The notes beneath the pieces were generated by a model, which did no database searches, was not told the DNA's origin, and saw nothing but the letters and a program-made list of their open reading frames with translations. From the NCBI GenBank assembly GCA_951394045.1, contig OX595999.1, positions 124,001-188,000 on the forward strand: DNA of 64,000 nucleotides, in the 5' to 3' direction. Below, one piece after another: positions 12,085 through 22,068 of the stretch. The DNA comes from Nitzschia sp. DOCU1. Its lineage: Eukaryota; Bacillariophyta; Bacillariophyceae; Bacillariales; Bacillariaceae. The stretch's first letter is position 1. Every line of letters starts with the position of its first letter. Position numbers and translations under genes: made by a program.

Positions 12085-13095
12085 TGTTGTTCTTGTTGCT
12101 TCTTGGAGTGTTGTGATGTTGTGGACAGCTACTTGTTTCGCTTGTGTTACTATTTTTATGAGCAAAACGAGAACGTGATTCGGCGGAAGCGTATTTTCAT
12201 GATGGTGGGATTTCGGCGAATGGCGTCCGACGCCATATTCCCGATTCTTGGAGAATACCAAGTGTCAAGCAACGAGTTGTTGTGGTGTAACCAATTTGTC
12301 AAAATAAGTTTCTTCATGCTCAAAAATCATAGTATCAGCGCTTCTTTTTCCAGCCAAGTGCTGGGCGATATCACATTTTTGGACGGGTCGGAGCTTCTTG
12401 TCCCTCCACAACTGGGAATCTACAGATGTTCTGGTTGTCGAATAGAGATTCGAACTCTACTAGTAAATAGCTTCGGGTAGGGAAAGAGGGTTGCCTTCGG
12501 GGTTCTCTTGCCCTTCCGTAAGTGGAATGGAGGCCTTCAGATCATGCGGAGTCATCTTGGTGTTTTCGTCTGGGGCATAGTAACCGGTGGTGGTTTCCCC
12601 AAATCATACTATTGTTGGTACTACTACTACCGGTAGAGGAGCTTCTTTTTCCAGAAGGAGAAGAACACAACCTACAAATAGTATACACCGCGCTTCTTCG
12701 CCGCGAACCTTGCAATGATGGTTTCAATGGATCGTGGAACACTGGGCTGTAAATAGTAGTGTTCTCTGTGCCGTGTGATGGTTTTCTCATTCCGTCTGAA
12801 TGTAATGCCCGGGTCAGTTTGAGCGGCGTTCTCTAGAGAATGTGTTCTCTCTACTTAAAGTTTCTTTTAAAAATATATATTTTTAAATAGAAACTGTATA
12901 TTTTTTAATAGAAACTTTGGCGCTTGACGACTCATCCGTCGTAGCTGCCTCCATACGCTATTTGCGCAAGCATACTCACCTCAAACAAGCAAACACACTT
13001 TCTTCAAATTCCTCATCGTTTACTCGGAGTAGTTTTGTGGAGCAGAAAAACGACCCCCGAAACCTCACAAATCCCTCCAACCAGCGAAATCAGGC
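12085..13095. other. Intergenic; left part of the inverted duplication
   Basis: Contains the outer end of the duplicated block (from ~12481, GAAAGAGGGTTGCCTTCGGG, whose reverse complement is at ~30270-30292). An AT-rich stretch with the near-palindrome AAAAATATATATTTTT lies at ~12868-12884. Presumed divergent promoters of family A member 1 and the DUF6824 gene. Confidence 0.5.
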
Positions 13096-14364
13096 ATGAC
13101 TCCTCCTCTCTCATCTACTAGTATTGCACCAGCTTCGAGAGCCATGAATCGAACGAGCAAGGATCTCCTCGGACCGAACGATGTGCTTCTAGGTAGGGCT
13201 TGGTGAAGAAACCTCAACATGGTTGCTTGCCTAATCATAATCCAACATCAGAGACTTGTTGTGCTAATAATAATCGTGTTGTTGAAAACAGGCAGGGGCA
13301 CTGGTCCGAATGAGCAGATTGGCAATGTTCGGCTTCGTTCTTTGGTACGAAAGGCCATTGAAACGTTCGGTGTTCCGAAAAACAAGTGCAAGGGCGGATT
13401 GTTGGACCACAAGTCCAAATCCGAACTCGCTAAAGAGATCATTGAGCAAGTCAAGGCCAAGGGCGGCCGCTTTGTGAAGGACAGAAAGTTGTTGGGCTCC
13501 ACACCTTCTTCTCCTGGTATTATAGCCCCGCCGCCCGGCGGCCCCGCCAACAAGATTGTCGATTGCTTCTTTGAACAGGTCGATGATTCTGCGGCGCTCC
13601 GCATGGTAAAGCAGAGTTTTCGATACCAGCTTTGGGTCATGATGCGTGAGGAAAAAGATACGAAACAAGAAGCGAAGAATCAACGTGCTACTCTGAAAAC
13701 TCCAGAGTCAAGAGTCAACCCATCCTCGGCTCCACCACAACCAACAATCTTGATTCCAGAAGAATTCTCAACACCAGCACCGACGAGGACAGGTCTTCTT
13801 CTTCCATCTAACATAGAACTTCTTCTTTCGGATGATATTGCAAAGCTTCGGCAGCAAGCACAAGAAGGACGACCTGTAGCGGGTTTATCATCATCGTACT
13901 GCTGCTTGTCGGACTACCGCAACAAGAATATATGGAATTCTGTTCCAGCACTTGGGGGAAATCCCCTCGCCTGCTCGTCCCTGCCAATACTCTCTGGGCA
14001 ATTATCTTCGTCAACGACGCCGTCGATTGCGGCAGCCGCCGGGGATGTCCCTCATGAGCTAGGATTGGTAGCACTTCACCAAGAGCTTCTCAGGTCATTT
14101 TTGTATCTGACAAAAGTTCCTCAGCAACAACAGCATGGGGGTCTTGGGATTCATCAGCAAAGTAGCAGCACTCCTGCGCCTTCTTATTTCCACCCCGGCA
14201 CTAACAACCAATTTCTTCTTTCTTCATTGCTTGCAGGGGGCGGGCATGGCAGTGGGAGTAGTGGTCTTGACAATTCTGTTGTTGCGACAAGTAGTAGTAA
14301 TCCTACTGCCGATGCTGCGGCCGCCCTTTTGGAAGCCTGCTTTATTCTGGATCGTTGGCGATGA
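13096..14364 (+). CDS. DUF6824-domain protein, copy 1
   Basis: Exon 1 is 13096-13192 and exon 2 is 13292-14364, giving 389 residues. The intron splits the signature: GPNDVLLG|RGTGPNEQIGN. After it come VRLRSLVRKAIETFG, an ELAKEIIEQVKAKGGRF helix and KLLGS, the usual DUF6824 layout (~residues 25-100). Here the family-typical His and Phe (H-x-GN..FR) are replaced (NEQIGN, RLR), unlike copy 2. The rest is low complexity with conserved stretches shared with copy 2. A four-T run near the end (against five in copy 2) changes the C-terminal frame, so the end FILDRWR differs from copy 2. DUF6824 proteins are common in diatoms; function unknown, perhaps nucleic-acid binding (inference). Confidence 0.82.
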
Positions 14365-14758
14365 CGACTTGAGACAGGAAGAAAGGGGGTGCGGAAGCAT
14401 AATAAGGGAACCACGAGTAGATCGTGGCATGTATATATCAAACTACGTAGGAAACTTTTGAAGATTCAAAGTCGTTCTTCCCCCAGCAAAGCAAATGTGA
14501 GGATTTGTTTGTAGCTCCGTTCTTAGAAGTAGGAGGACGCGCATCGTCACTTTCTAATTCCTTGGCTAGCTAGACATCATGATGAGGATGTCTTAGAAAT
14601 TGACAAAAGAAAAACGAAATGAGTGAATGGTATCTACTAGCTATCATAATGTTATTGATAACAACAAGAAACCCGTCGACTTTATCATGAATGGCCGCCG
14701 CATCGAAGAACAGCAAGGACACAACGGTGTTAGAATGTAATGATAATGAGTTGTAGGA
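14365..14758. other. Intergenic between convergent DUF6824 and LRR genes
   Basis: 3' flanks only. The part up to ~14478 is conserved in the inverted copy; the part after it is missing there. Confidence 0.4.
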
Positions 14759-16921
14759 TCATGATGTGATACTACCATTGTCGGTAGTCGTCGTGACTGT
14801 CGTCCAAATGGAAGGATAAGATCTCAAAACTTCCATCAATAGGCTGGCTTGACGTTGCCGACGCAGTTCTAGTTCCCTAGGAGACTGCTTCTTCCAAAAC
14901 GGTGGTTGCTGCTGCTGTCGCGGCGGCGATGGATGTTGCTGTTGGTGGGTATTGGAGGAAAATCGACGGCGATGCTGTGGTGGAAAGCGACTTGTAGTCG
15001 CTATTGTCGCCATGCCTGAAGAAATATGGGGGCGGAGGGTCAAGCTACCATACAAATTTGACAAGGTTGTCGTCGTCATCGGACGCGTGCTCGTTCCAAC
15101 GCCATGGCGGAGATATTGCAATGACGATGATGGTAGTAGTGGTGGACTGGAGGAACTCAAAATGTGGACTGGCACCTGCGAACCAAGAACATCATCATCA
15201 TCGGCACAAGCCGCAATCGTTTTCCAACCTGCCCCTCCTGTTGACGGGCCTGCCAATACTACCGATTTCGGACTGCCTAACAAACAACAACCCATGTCTC
15301 GATTGTTGTTGTGGGTGTTGTTGTGCTGAGACGATGAGTGCTTGCTCCTTCGATTACAAGTACTGCTGTTGTTGCCGCCGGGGCGCTTCATCGTTGATGT
15401 TGGTCTTGATCTTGTTGGATGATTGTTCTTGGCTTGTGCTAGTAAGGATGGTTGTGGATGAAGGATCAAGGACTCCTCCTGCGTCACACTTTGCAATACT
15501 CGTGGCCATAACCCAGAAGGCAAGAGTGGCGGAAGATCAATCGCAGGAGCGGCACCACTGCCCAATACATGTGGCGACTGTCGCCGCCGCCGCAAGCCTG
15601 TTCGATTGCAATCCGTCAAAAACAAGAGAGCATCCGTCTGTGGACACTTTTGACTTTTGTCGTTGTTGTTAGTGAAGAAATAGGCGTGGGGATTGACTCC
15701 AAAGTGGTAGAGGCAAGGGTGTCGTTGAAAGAGTGTATGCAAAATGTCCAGGAGAGAGATGGAAGTTGTTGTTGGAGTAGTAGTAGATTCAGCCGCTACA
15801 AATGGTGGTTGTAGTTGTGCAGAATGTTCATGTTGTTCTTGATGATAGTATTGGTAGTGTTGATAAGGATGTTGCGTCAGACATGGATTTTGAGAAAGAT
15901 GCAATTCTTCCAGACAGCAGGAATGCTGCGACTGCCGAAAAAAGTGGGGAAAGTAGAGAGAATCGACTTGATTGCCAAACAAGTCCAAGTATTGCAAGCA
16001 AGGATGCTTATGTAAATGACACAACAAGTCTTGATCGACTTGGGGCGTCGTCAAGTCGGCATGGAAGACACCGAGTCGCAGCAAACTGGCATTGTTCAAC
16101 AAGCCATCTTGAACCAGCTGTTTCAATGGAAAGTCGGTGGATGCATCTTCTTCTTCTTCTGAATGAAGATGGTTGTGATGTCGAATACATGTGAGCTCGA
16201 GTTCCGATAATTGACAGTGGGGTTGCCTCAAGAGTGGCACAAGTCCGTCCAGAACAATGGCCGACGTGGCCGTTTTTGGACAGTATAGCTGGAGCGATGT
16301 CAATCCTACGGTTTGCCTTCGTCGTCCATTTGTTTCACTCTTGTGCCGCAGTTCTGGCTGTTTGGCAAGTAGAGCTTGAAGTAAACTAGTCGTGGCTCTT
16401 CCTCTATGATCTTCATAGGTATACAAGACCAAGGTTTGTATGGATGGATTGGCTGCAATGGCATGCCCCAGTCGACCAAAAGAGCAACAGCCATGATCTC
16501 TGGGTGCTGTTGTCAATATTCCTCCAGGACAGTTTAGTTCCAATGTTTGCAATTGAGGATTGGCCAAAATCTCAAACATGAGCGTGTCCATCCACCGCGA
16601 ATCTACCAGTAGCGATCGATCCGCCAAGACCAAATGCTTCAAAATGCCCAATTGTCGGGCCCGTTTCAAGACATGTCGAACTACAAGAGTATCTCGACAT
16701 GCCGACAAGTGCAAAACCAAAGATTGTCCATGCCGTGCCATGCTGTCCCATAGATTCTCCAGGGCGTGTCCCAAAGCGGGAGAAATGTCGAGTGGTTGCG
16801 AGGGATACGAAAGGCATTGTAAACGAATCATTTTGTTAGACGTCCATGACGCCATTGCCATGGCAAGCTGAGAAAGCATGAGCTCGAGAGCTACATGATT
16901 GCCAATCGTAATCGTTTTCAT
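14759..16921 (-). CDS. Leucine-rich repeat (RNI-like) protein
   Basis: 720 residues from the ATG giving MKTITIGNHV; the open frame extends 57 codons upstream but has no ATG there. Repeated L-x-x-L-x-L units are spaced as in ribonuclease-inhibitor-type LRRs: LGILKHLVLADRSL, PQLQTLELNC, PSIQTLVLYTYED, LTSLQLYC, ASLLRLGVFHADLTT, PCLQYLDLFGNQVDS, CCLEELHLSQNPCL. The C-terminal third is low-complexity, His/Gln/Ser rich, without LRRs. Likely a scaffold or interaction protein (inference). The middle third is duplicated as a fragment at 27755-28511. Confidence 0.75.
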   Translation of the reverse strand: MKTITIGNHVALELMLSQLAMAMASWTSNKMIRLQCLSYPSQPLDISPALGHALENLWDSMARHGQSLVLHLSACRDTLVVRHVLKRARQLGILKHLVLADRSLLVDSRWMDTLMFEILANPQLQTLELNCPGGILTTAPRDHGCCSFGRLGHAIAANPSIQTLVLYTYEDHRGRATTSLLQALLAKQPELRHKSETNGRRRQTVGLTSLQLYCPKTATSAIVLDGLVPLLRQPHCQLSELELTCIRHHNHLHSEEEEDASTDFPLKQLVQDGLLNNASLLRLGVFHADLTTPQVDQDLLCHLHKHPCLQYLDLFGNQVDSLYFPHFFRQSQHSCCLEELHLSQNPCLTQHPYQHYQYYHQEQHEHSAQLQPPFVAAESTTTPTTTSISLLDILHTLFQRHPCLYHFGVNPHAYFFTNNNDKSQKCPQTDALLFLTDCNRTGLRRRRQSPHVLGSGAAPAIDLPPLLPSGLWPRVLQSVTQEESLILHPQPSLLAQAKNNHPTRSRPTSTMKRPGGNNSSTCNRRSKHSSSQHNNTHNNNRDMGCCLLGSPKSVVLAGPSTGGAGWKTIAACADDDDVLGSQVPVHILSSSSPPLLPSSSLQYLRHGVGTSTRPMTTTTLSNLYGSLTLRPHISSGMATIATTSRFPPQHRRRFSSNTHQQQHPSPPRQQQQPPFWKKQSPRELELRRQRQASLLMEVLRSYPSIWTTVTTTTDNGSITS

Positions 16922-18080
16922 GTTGATGTCTGGAAGAAAAAGGAGGGGTCTCGATGTTGTTTTCGACTCGTTGTTTGGCTTGCTCGTCTTTCTATGTAGT
17001 CGAGACTTGTGGAAAGCAGCTCTTCGTTGGCCCCCACGAGACCTAGATTCCCTGGCAACGAGGCGTGTAGTGTTACAGCAGTATAGCCACAAAACTCGAA
17101 ATAGTCACAAGCCCCCCTGAATTTGCCTGCCCCGCCACCGTTGCAGAGGCAACGAATCCTGTCCGATTGGTTATTTATTGAAACAAAGGAATCCTCTGAG
17201 ACTCGCCCCCGTAAATTCTTCTCGAGAGCTGCCAAGAAGAATAATGGGATATTCTGATTGCTAACAGTCAGGGAAAGCACACTCGCCTGGAAGTTTACGC
17301 GACAGTAACAATAGGAGCACCACCACCAGCCTCTTCGGCAACACTAAAAGGGAAGAAAGCAAGTTTCTGGGGGTATGTTTCACTGCTCCCTCCTTTCATC
17401 CAACGCCGATGATACAGGGCCACACCACAAGAACCAATGCCGATAGAAGGCTTCTTTGGAATTCCAATGCTACTCTCCTGCTTCCAACAGCAACTCAGCT
17501 AGCAATAGCAAGGTACCAGTATAACCAGAGATGCTTGCTGGACAAGTACTAGAAACAGCAACAAGAAATCAACGTTTCCGAGTTTAGTAGCATTGCCAGA
17601 TCCGATAGATGAGAGTAGTGATGTGATGGCCGAGGAAGAATTTTTGTTCGCAAGATCCAATGGCTCTCATCTGGCATCGGAATTTCGGTTTGCGATTGCG
17701 GGAGAGGGGAGAAAGAATCTCGATCGCGGAAAAGAAGAACCGCCTGGCCCGTGTCGGCCATCTGGCGTCTGAAGAAGCAATGTTCAGTGATGATTGGACA
17801 AATTATGTCTCATCGATGACGCTGCGCCATTTCCCAGATGGCCGGGCGGCGAAAGAAAACCGACTTCACCGTCTGTCCGACGGCAGTGGGAACATCCAGT
17901 CTGTCCTCTTGCCCACTGACGAATGTGAATGAATAAAATCTTTCTTTTGGATCTTGCAGATCGACGGCCGAAGTGACGTTTCACCGTCGCCTCCTTTATT
18001 CCTTTTGGGGTTGTTGCATCTTTCAGTGTATCCATAACACTGCCACCATCCCTTTTGGATACATTAGCTAGCTGTGTTTC
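16922..18080. other. Intergenic, no recognised gene
   Basis: Divergent promoters of the LRR and GST-like genes would lie here. An open frame 17660-17932 (plus, 90 residues) has no recognised domain and is not called. Confidence 0.35.
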
Positions 18081-19148
18081 ATGCTCCTGACTCGTGGAAT
18101 CTTGGTCGGATCTTTGGTGATTCCAGCGTTTGCTACTACGACTGCTGCTACTAGTACTCGGGGGTCGTCGTTGTTTGGATCCTCCCGGCGTCTCTTTCCC
18201 GCCAAGAATCTCGGTGTTACTTTCCTAAAACTCCACTCTCATTCCACCACTACGCGTACTGCCACCATGTCTCAGGACGCCGCCACTACTGACGACGGCA
18301 ACAAAAAGCCACTCATTATTTACGCCTTGCCAGGCTCTCAATACGTCTTTAAAGTCCTGGCGCCACTACAAGGCTACCAAATTGACCACTTTGTGCATTT
18401 CGTGCCATTTAGCAACGAAAAGGAACGTCAAAAAGTGTTGCCGTCTGGTGGCACGTTGGTGCCAGAACTCCAACATGGATTACCCGGTCATCCAAACACG
18501 AAGATTGTCACGGATAGTGAAGCGATTCTGGAACATTTGTGTCAACAAGGCATTTTGCCCGACTTGTATCCCACCCCGGAAACGCATGCACTCAGTAAAC
18601 GCATTTCGGATGGTACGATAGCAGCTATGGTATGGTATTACAATTGGGTCGATTGGGATGGCCATGCCCGATCTCTACGTCACTCCATTGGAACGTCTCC
18701 CTCCGTACCATGGTTTATTCCATGGTTTGTGCTGGATTATTTGATGCGTCCGGCACGTCAAAAGCATCGTAAACTTGTACAAAGTGTACTACCACAAGCC
18801 CCATTGGACAATGAACCTAGCATGAGAGCTTTACTGAAAGACGAATTGGTGTATTTGAATGGTTTGTTCTTGAGCGAAAATCAACCCTACCTAATTCCAT
18901 CCGCCAAGGAACCGACGGCAGCTGATTTCTCTCTCTTGGCCTTGATGGAACGATTGGTGGGTGGTACAGTCGAGCCTGTCTCGTCGGATTATGCCACTCC
19001 ACCATCCATTCCAAGCATTCGAACAGACAACGAAGAGTCTCTGGCACGACTGTGGAACTGGCAGGATCGTATGCGTACCCAATACGCGGTTCAATTCAAT
19101 GGACGACGGGCGCCCAAAGAAATGTTGGTTTCTAGTAGTAGCAAGTAG
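18081..19148 (+). CDS. GST/glutaredoxin-2-like thioredoxin-fold protein, organelle-targeted
   Basis: 355 residues, single exon. The first ~60 residues are Ser/Thr/Arg-rich with few acids (MLLTRGILVGSLVIPAF...), like a presequence; a second ATG (MSQDAATTDD, 18267) starts just before the folded part. The N-terminal thioredoxin-like half has PLIIYALPGSQYVFKV, TLVPEL (the cis-Pro region) and TDSEAILEHL. The C-terminal half is helical like a GST (PYLIPSAKEPTAADFSLLAL). The usual Cys or CxxC after the first strand is replaced by PGSQY, so classical glutaredoxin chemistry is unlikely; Ser or Tyr could serve as in some GSTs (inference). Substrate unknown. Confidence 0.7.
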   Translation: MLLTRGILVGSLVIPAFATTTAATSTRGSSLFGSSRRLFPAKNLGVTFLKLHSHSTTTRTATMSQDAATTDDGNKKPLIIYALPGSQYVFKVLAPLQGYQIDHFVHFVPFSNEKERQKVLPSGGTLVPELQHGLPGHPNTKIVTDSEAILEHLCQQGILPDLYPTPETHALSKRISDGTIAAMVWYYNWVDWDGHARSLRHSIGTSPSVPWFIPWFVLDYLMRPARQKHRKLVQSVLPQAPLDNEPSMRALLKDELVYLNGLFLSENQPYLIPSAKEPTAADFSLLALMERLVGGTVEPVSSDYATPPSIPSIRTDNEESLARLWNWQDRMRTQYAVQFNGRRAPKEMLVSSSSK

Positions 19149-19917
19149 TAGCCAACATTATCATCATCATGATGCAATGAATCACTACATTACTACAATC
19201 CAATAATACTCGCATGCGCATTTATGTTTTCTAATAATGAGAACCAATAGTAGGTTCCAGGCACCTTTCATATGGAAGTTGCATGAGTAGTACGAGCGGC
19301 AAGGCACATCGTCGCGCTCAAGGGCAAACCCAACCGTATTGGCGCCGACCACTCTAGCAGCTATACTATCGTCTACTACAGTAGGATCCTTTGGTCCTTC
19401 TAGCTAGCTAGTTTTAGGAATAACTCGGTCTAGTCTATTGTCCGCCACCGCCTGTATTGAGAATAGGACGGGTAGTGTATCTTCGCCTTTGAATCCACGG
19501 TACAGGTCCCGTCTAACAAACGGAAGGTACGAGTCCTCGGAGCCTAGAGTGCCGGTCGCATTGCTGGGGGCACAAATTGCTCTCGCCGACAGTAGCACCC
19601 GTTAAAGCTAGCCTACTCTACGCTAGTAGTCTTGTAGTAGCCATAATGGAATAGTACTATAATTAGTACTCTTTTAGAAATAGTATAACACATCCAACAA
19701 TAGAACGGATCGAATCGGAGCAAAGAAAAGAAATGGTTCCGGATAACAACAAACAAGGGCCGCTGAAATATATCCATCCATCCTCCAAAGTTCATTGCTT
19801 TATTTACTCGTCGTCATCCTATAGTAGAATGAAAAGAACAAAGTGTGAGTCATATGCAAATGTCCATTCTACAGTCGATACGCAATTCCCGTTCTGGCGG
19901 TCGCGTTCAGTGTGCAT
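19149..19917. other. Intergenic between convergent genes
   Basis: A 64-codon minus-strand frame at 19404-19598 looks mildly protein-like (SYLPFVRRDLYRGFKGED) but cannot be assigned. No tRNA-like fold survives checking. Confidence 0.35.
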
Positions 19918-20364
19918 TCAAGTCAAATCATTCACCTCCTCTTCATCGTCATCGTCGTCGTCTTCTTCATCATCATCGTCTCCTGGAACGACGGATCGAC
20001 TGGCATAGGTATTCCATACCTCCATACTCGCTTGCTTTTCGACATCTTGATAATGCTTGCCAAATTCAAAGTCCGTAAAGCCTTGCGAAGCAAGCTTCAA
20101 GCGAGCTTGCGCTTCCGGACGAGCCCAGCTTTCAATAGACGTTTCTGGAGCTCCCATAATCACAGCGGCTTGCAACAAGATGCCAGCGGCAAAATAAAAG
20201 TACATGGATTCTTCCCATCCTTCTTTTTGTACGGTATGACCGTACCACAAGGGTGCATTTTGAGATTGAGGCACGGGCACATGGCCACCACCGCCCATCC
20301 AGCGGCGTACGGCAGCAGTGGGAGCACGTCTCACCACATGTCTACTAATACTAGTCGAAAACAT
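19918..20364 (-). CDS. Probable complex I subunit NDUFB11/ESSS
   Basis: 148 residues. The N-terminus is rich in Arg/Ser/Thr without acids (MFSTSISRHVVRRAPTAAVRRW), as in mitochondrial presequences. One transmembrane helix follows WEESMYFYFAAGILLQAAVI. Just after it, ETSIESWARPEAQARLKL resembles the post-membrane W(S/A)RREA segment of mammalian ESSS (NDUFB11), an accessory subunit of the membrane arm of respiratory complex I. The tail is almost pure Asp/Glu. Assigned from topology and this short motif only; another small inner-membrane subunit is possible. Confidence 0.55.
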   Translation of the reverse strand: MFSTSISRHVVRRAPTAAVRRWMGGGGHVPVPQSQNAPLWYGHTVQKEGWEESMYFYFAAGILLQAAVIMGAPETSIESWARPEAQARLKLASQGFTDFEFGKHYQDVEKQASMEVWNTYASRSVVPGDDDDEEDDDDDDEEEVNDLT

Positions 20365-20463
20365 ACTGACAATAGTGTAGTAAGAACACTAACGTAGCAA
20401 AAAGGAAGAGCGAGAAATGGAGACGGAAATGAATAGCTCTGTTGCTGATGCGAATCAGCTTTA

Positions 20464-20742
20464 TTAGCGACGATGCCGATCGCCATTGTCGCCGCGACGC
20501 ACTTCTATTTCTTGCTGTCGTCGACGAGCGACGGACACACGAAAAATACCACGCACGGTACGTACATACATGCGTACGAAAGGTATGAACCCCCGAAATA
20601 AATCGACTTTTATGACCCATCGCAACAAAAAGCCAAATACATATCTACATGCAAATCGTACTTTACCCAAAAGGCTAATGCCTCTTTCCATTCCCATCCA
20701 AGATGCCACTTTACGATAGAGAACGAAGGAATCGAGTGACAT
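20464..20742 (-). CDS. Small basic protein, unknown
   Basis: 92 residues with ATG start and an Arg-rich end (VARRRQQEIEVRR). A hydrophobic/basic middle (FACRYVFGFLLRWVIKVDLFRGF) could be a membrane helix. It lies 99 bp upstream of the NDUFB11-like gene on the same strand. Composition is protein-like but no family is recognised; it may instead be part of an untranslated leader. Confidence 0.35.
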   Translation of the reverse strand: MSLDSFVLYRKVASWMGMERGISLLGKVRFACRYVFGFLLRWVIKVDLFRGFIPFVRMYVRTVRGIFRVSVARRRQQEIEVRRGDNGDRHRR

Positions 20743-21097
20743 ATGGTGGTTCGCCGGAGGTATTACCGGTACTTATCTCTCCCTTCGCAGGGACACCAAC
20801 GAAAATACCGCATGTTGCCAGTTTTGGCGATACGGAGCGACAGACAGATCTCACCGCGGTAGGGCCAAGGGGAAAGGGGGCATGCAGGCGCGCAAGACGA
20901 ATTTTCGAGTACCGCAACGGATACAGGAACAGTTTCGGTTGGTCAGTTTGAATGTGTAACGACATCATTTACTTATAGGAAATAATCAATTTAATATATG
21001 CCTTTTGAATTCAGCGAGCACGTCGGTCATTCAACGAATCGCCAGATCACCCCTTAGAGATGAAAGCCTCCCTGGCGACATGGCTGGGGGAATTGGC

Positions 21098-21148
21098 GGG
21101 AGTCGGGGGGAATTGGCGGGAAATTCCCGCCAATTCCCCCCGACTCCC
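21098..21148. repeat. Perfect 25-bp inverted repeat with a 1-nt spacer
   Basis: Left arm 21098-21122 (GGGAGTCGGGGGG, then AATTGGCGGGAA) and right arm 21124-21148 are exact reverse complements around the single A at 21123. The unit GGGGGAATTGGCGGG also occurs once more just upstream (21086-21100). Confidence 0.93.
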
Positions 21149-21629
21149 CCCGTTTCCCCCAGGGCAGAGGCTATGCGGGTGGCGGGCGGGCGATCTCTGC
21201 GAGCACGGCGAGCTTGGTGCGACAGACGCATCAACGACTTGATGGACTGGCATGCCAGGGACACGATGTGTTGATGACCCCAAAGGATGACTGTTGTCAG
21301 CACAAGTCTTACACCTCTTACTACCATCGCTTCTTTGTCCTCCTTGGACAATAACAACAACCATCTATTCGTGGGGATCCAACCACGTTGACTTTGTTGA
21401 TCTCTTTGGTGGCGAAAGTACTATGGCCACCGCGACTACGACAACAGCAACTACGATCAAGAACAACCTTGTGCCGCCCATTTCAACCGAATCTCGTGTT
21501 GTTCACACCGAACTCGTCCAACGTCAGCAGCAGCAGCAGCAAATTTCTGCACCTACGGTGTCTGCTTCACCCTTTTGATAGCCGTCCATCGCCGAGTCAT
21601 ACTACTCGCCCCAAGAGTACTAGTCCCGA

Positions 21630-22010
21630 CCACAACCAACGAATGCACAGCAGCGCTTCTTCGCAGCGATCGATTTCGACGTTCAATAATAATATGTTGC
21701 GTGCATCGACTCATTTCCCATGCTATTCCTTCCTTGGCGCGCGGTCTATACGAATGAGAGTGAGTGGGGCAACTTTGGACTCGGCTAGCCTGTCTACCAT
21801 TTAGCCACGAATGAACAGCAGCACTTCTTTGCAGCGATTGATTTTGACGTTCGACGATGGCATGTTGCGCGCATTGACTCATTTCCCATGGTATTCCTTC
21901 TTCGGGAGGTGTATATAAACGGATGAGAGAGTGGGGTGGCCTTTGGACTCGGCTAGGTTGTCAACGATTTAGCAACGAATGCACAGCCGGCTTCTTCGGC
22001 GCCGTATATA
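21630..22010. repeat. ~168-bp tandem repeat, two copies plus a partial third
   Basis: The phase mark GAATG(C/A)ACAGC recurs at 21641, 21808 and 21977. Each full copy contains GACTCATTTCCCATG, a GAGAGTGAGTGGGG-like block and TTTGGACTCGGCTAG. The third copy breaks off near 22010, about 60 bp before the transposase stop codon. Confidence 0.85.
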
Positions 22011-22068
22011 GTATACGAATGAGTAATTTAGTACTATTCATTACATCAAGATTATTTCTATTCATTAG

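Noticed and set aside
12443..12459. tRNA T-arm-like sequence on the minus strand (TAGAG-TTCGAAT-CTCTA).
   Set aside because: The arm pairs perfectly, but no matching acceptor stem, D-arm or anticodon arm is found at the right distance upstream.
19480..19560. tRNA-like anticodon loop (CTAACAA between CCGT and ACGG) with a B-box-like word.
   Set aside because: The variable loop and T-stem do not fit the spacing, and the D-arm is absent.
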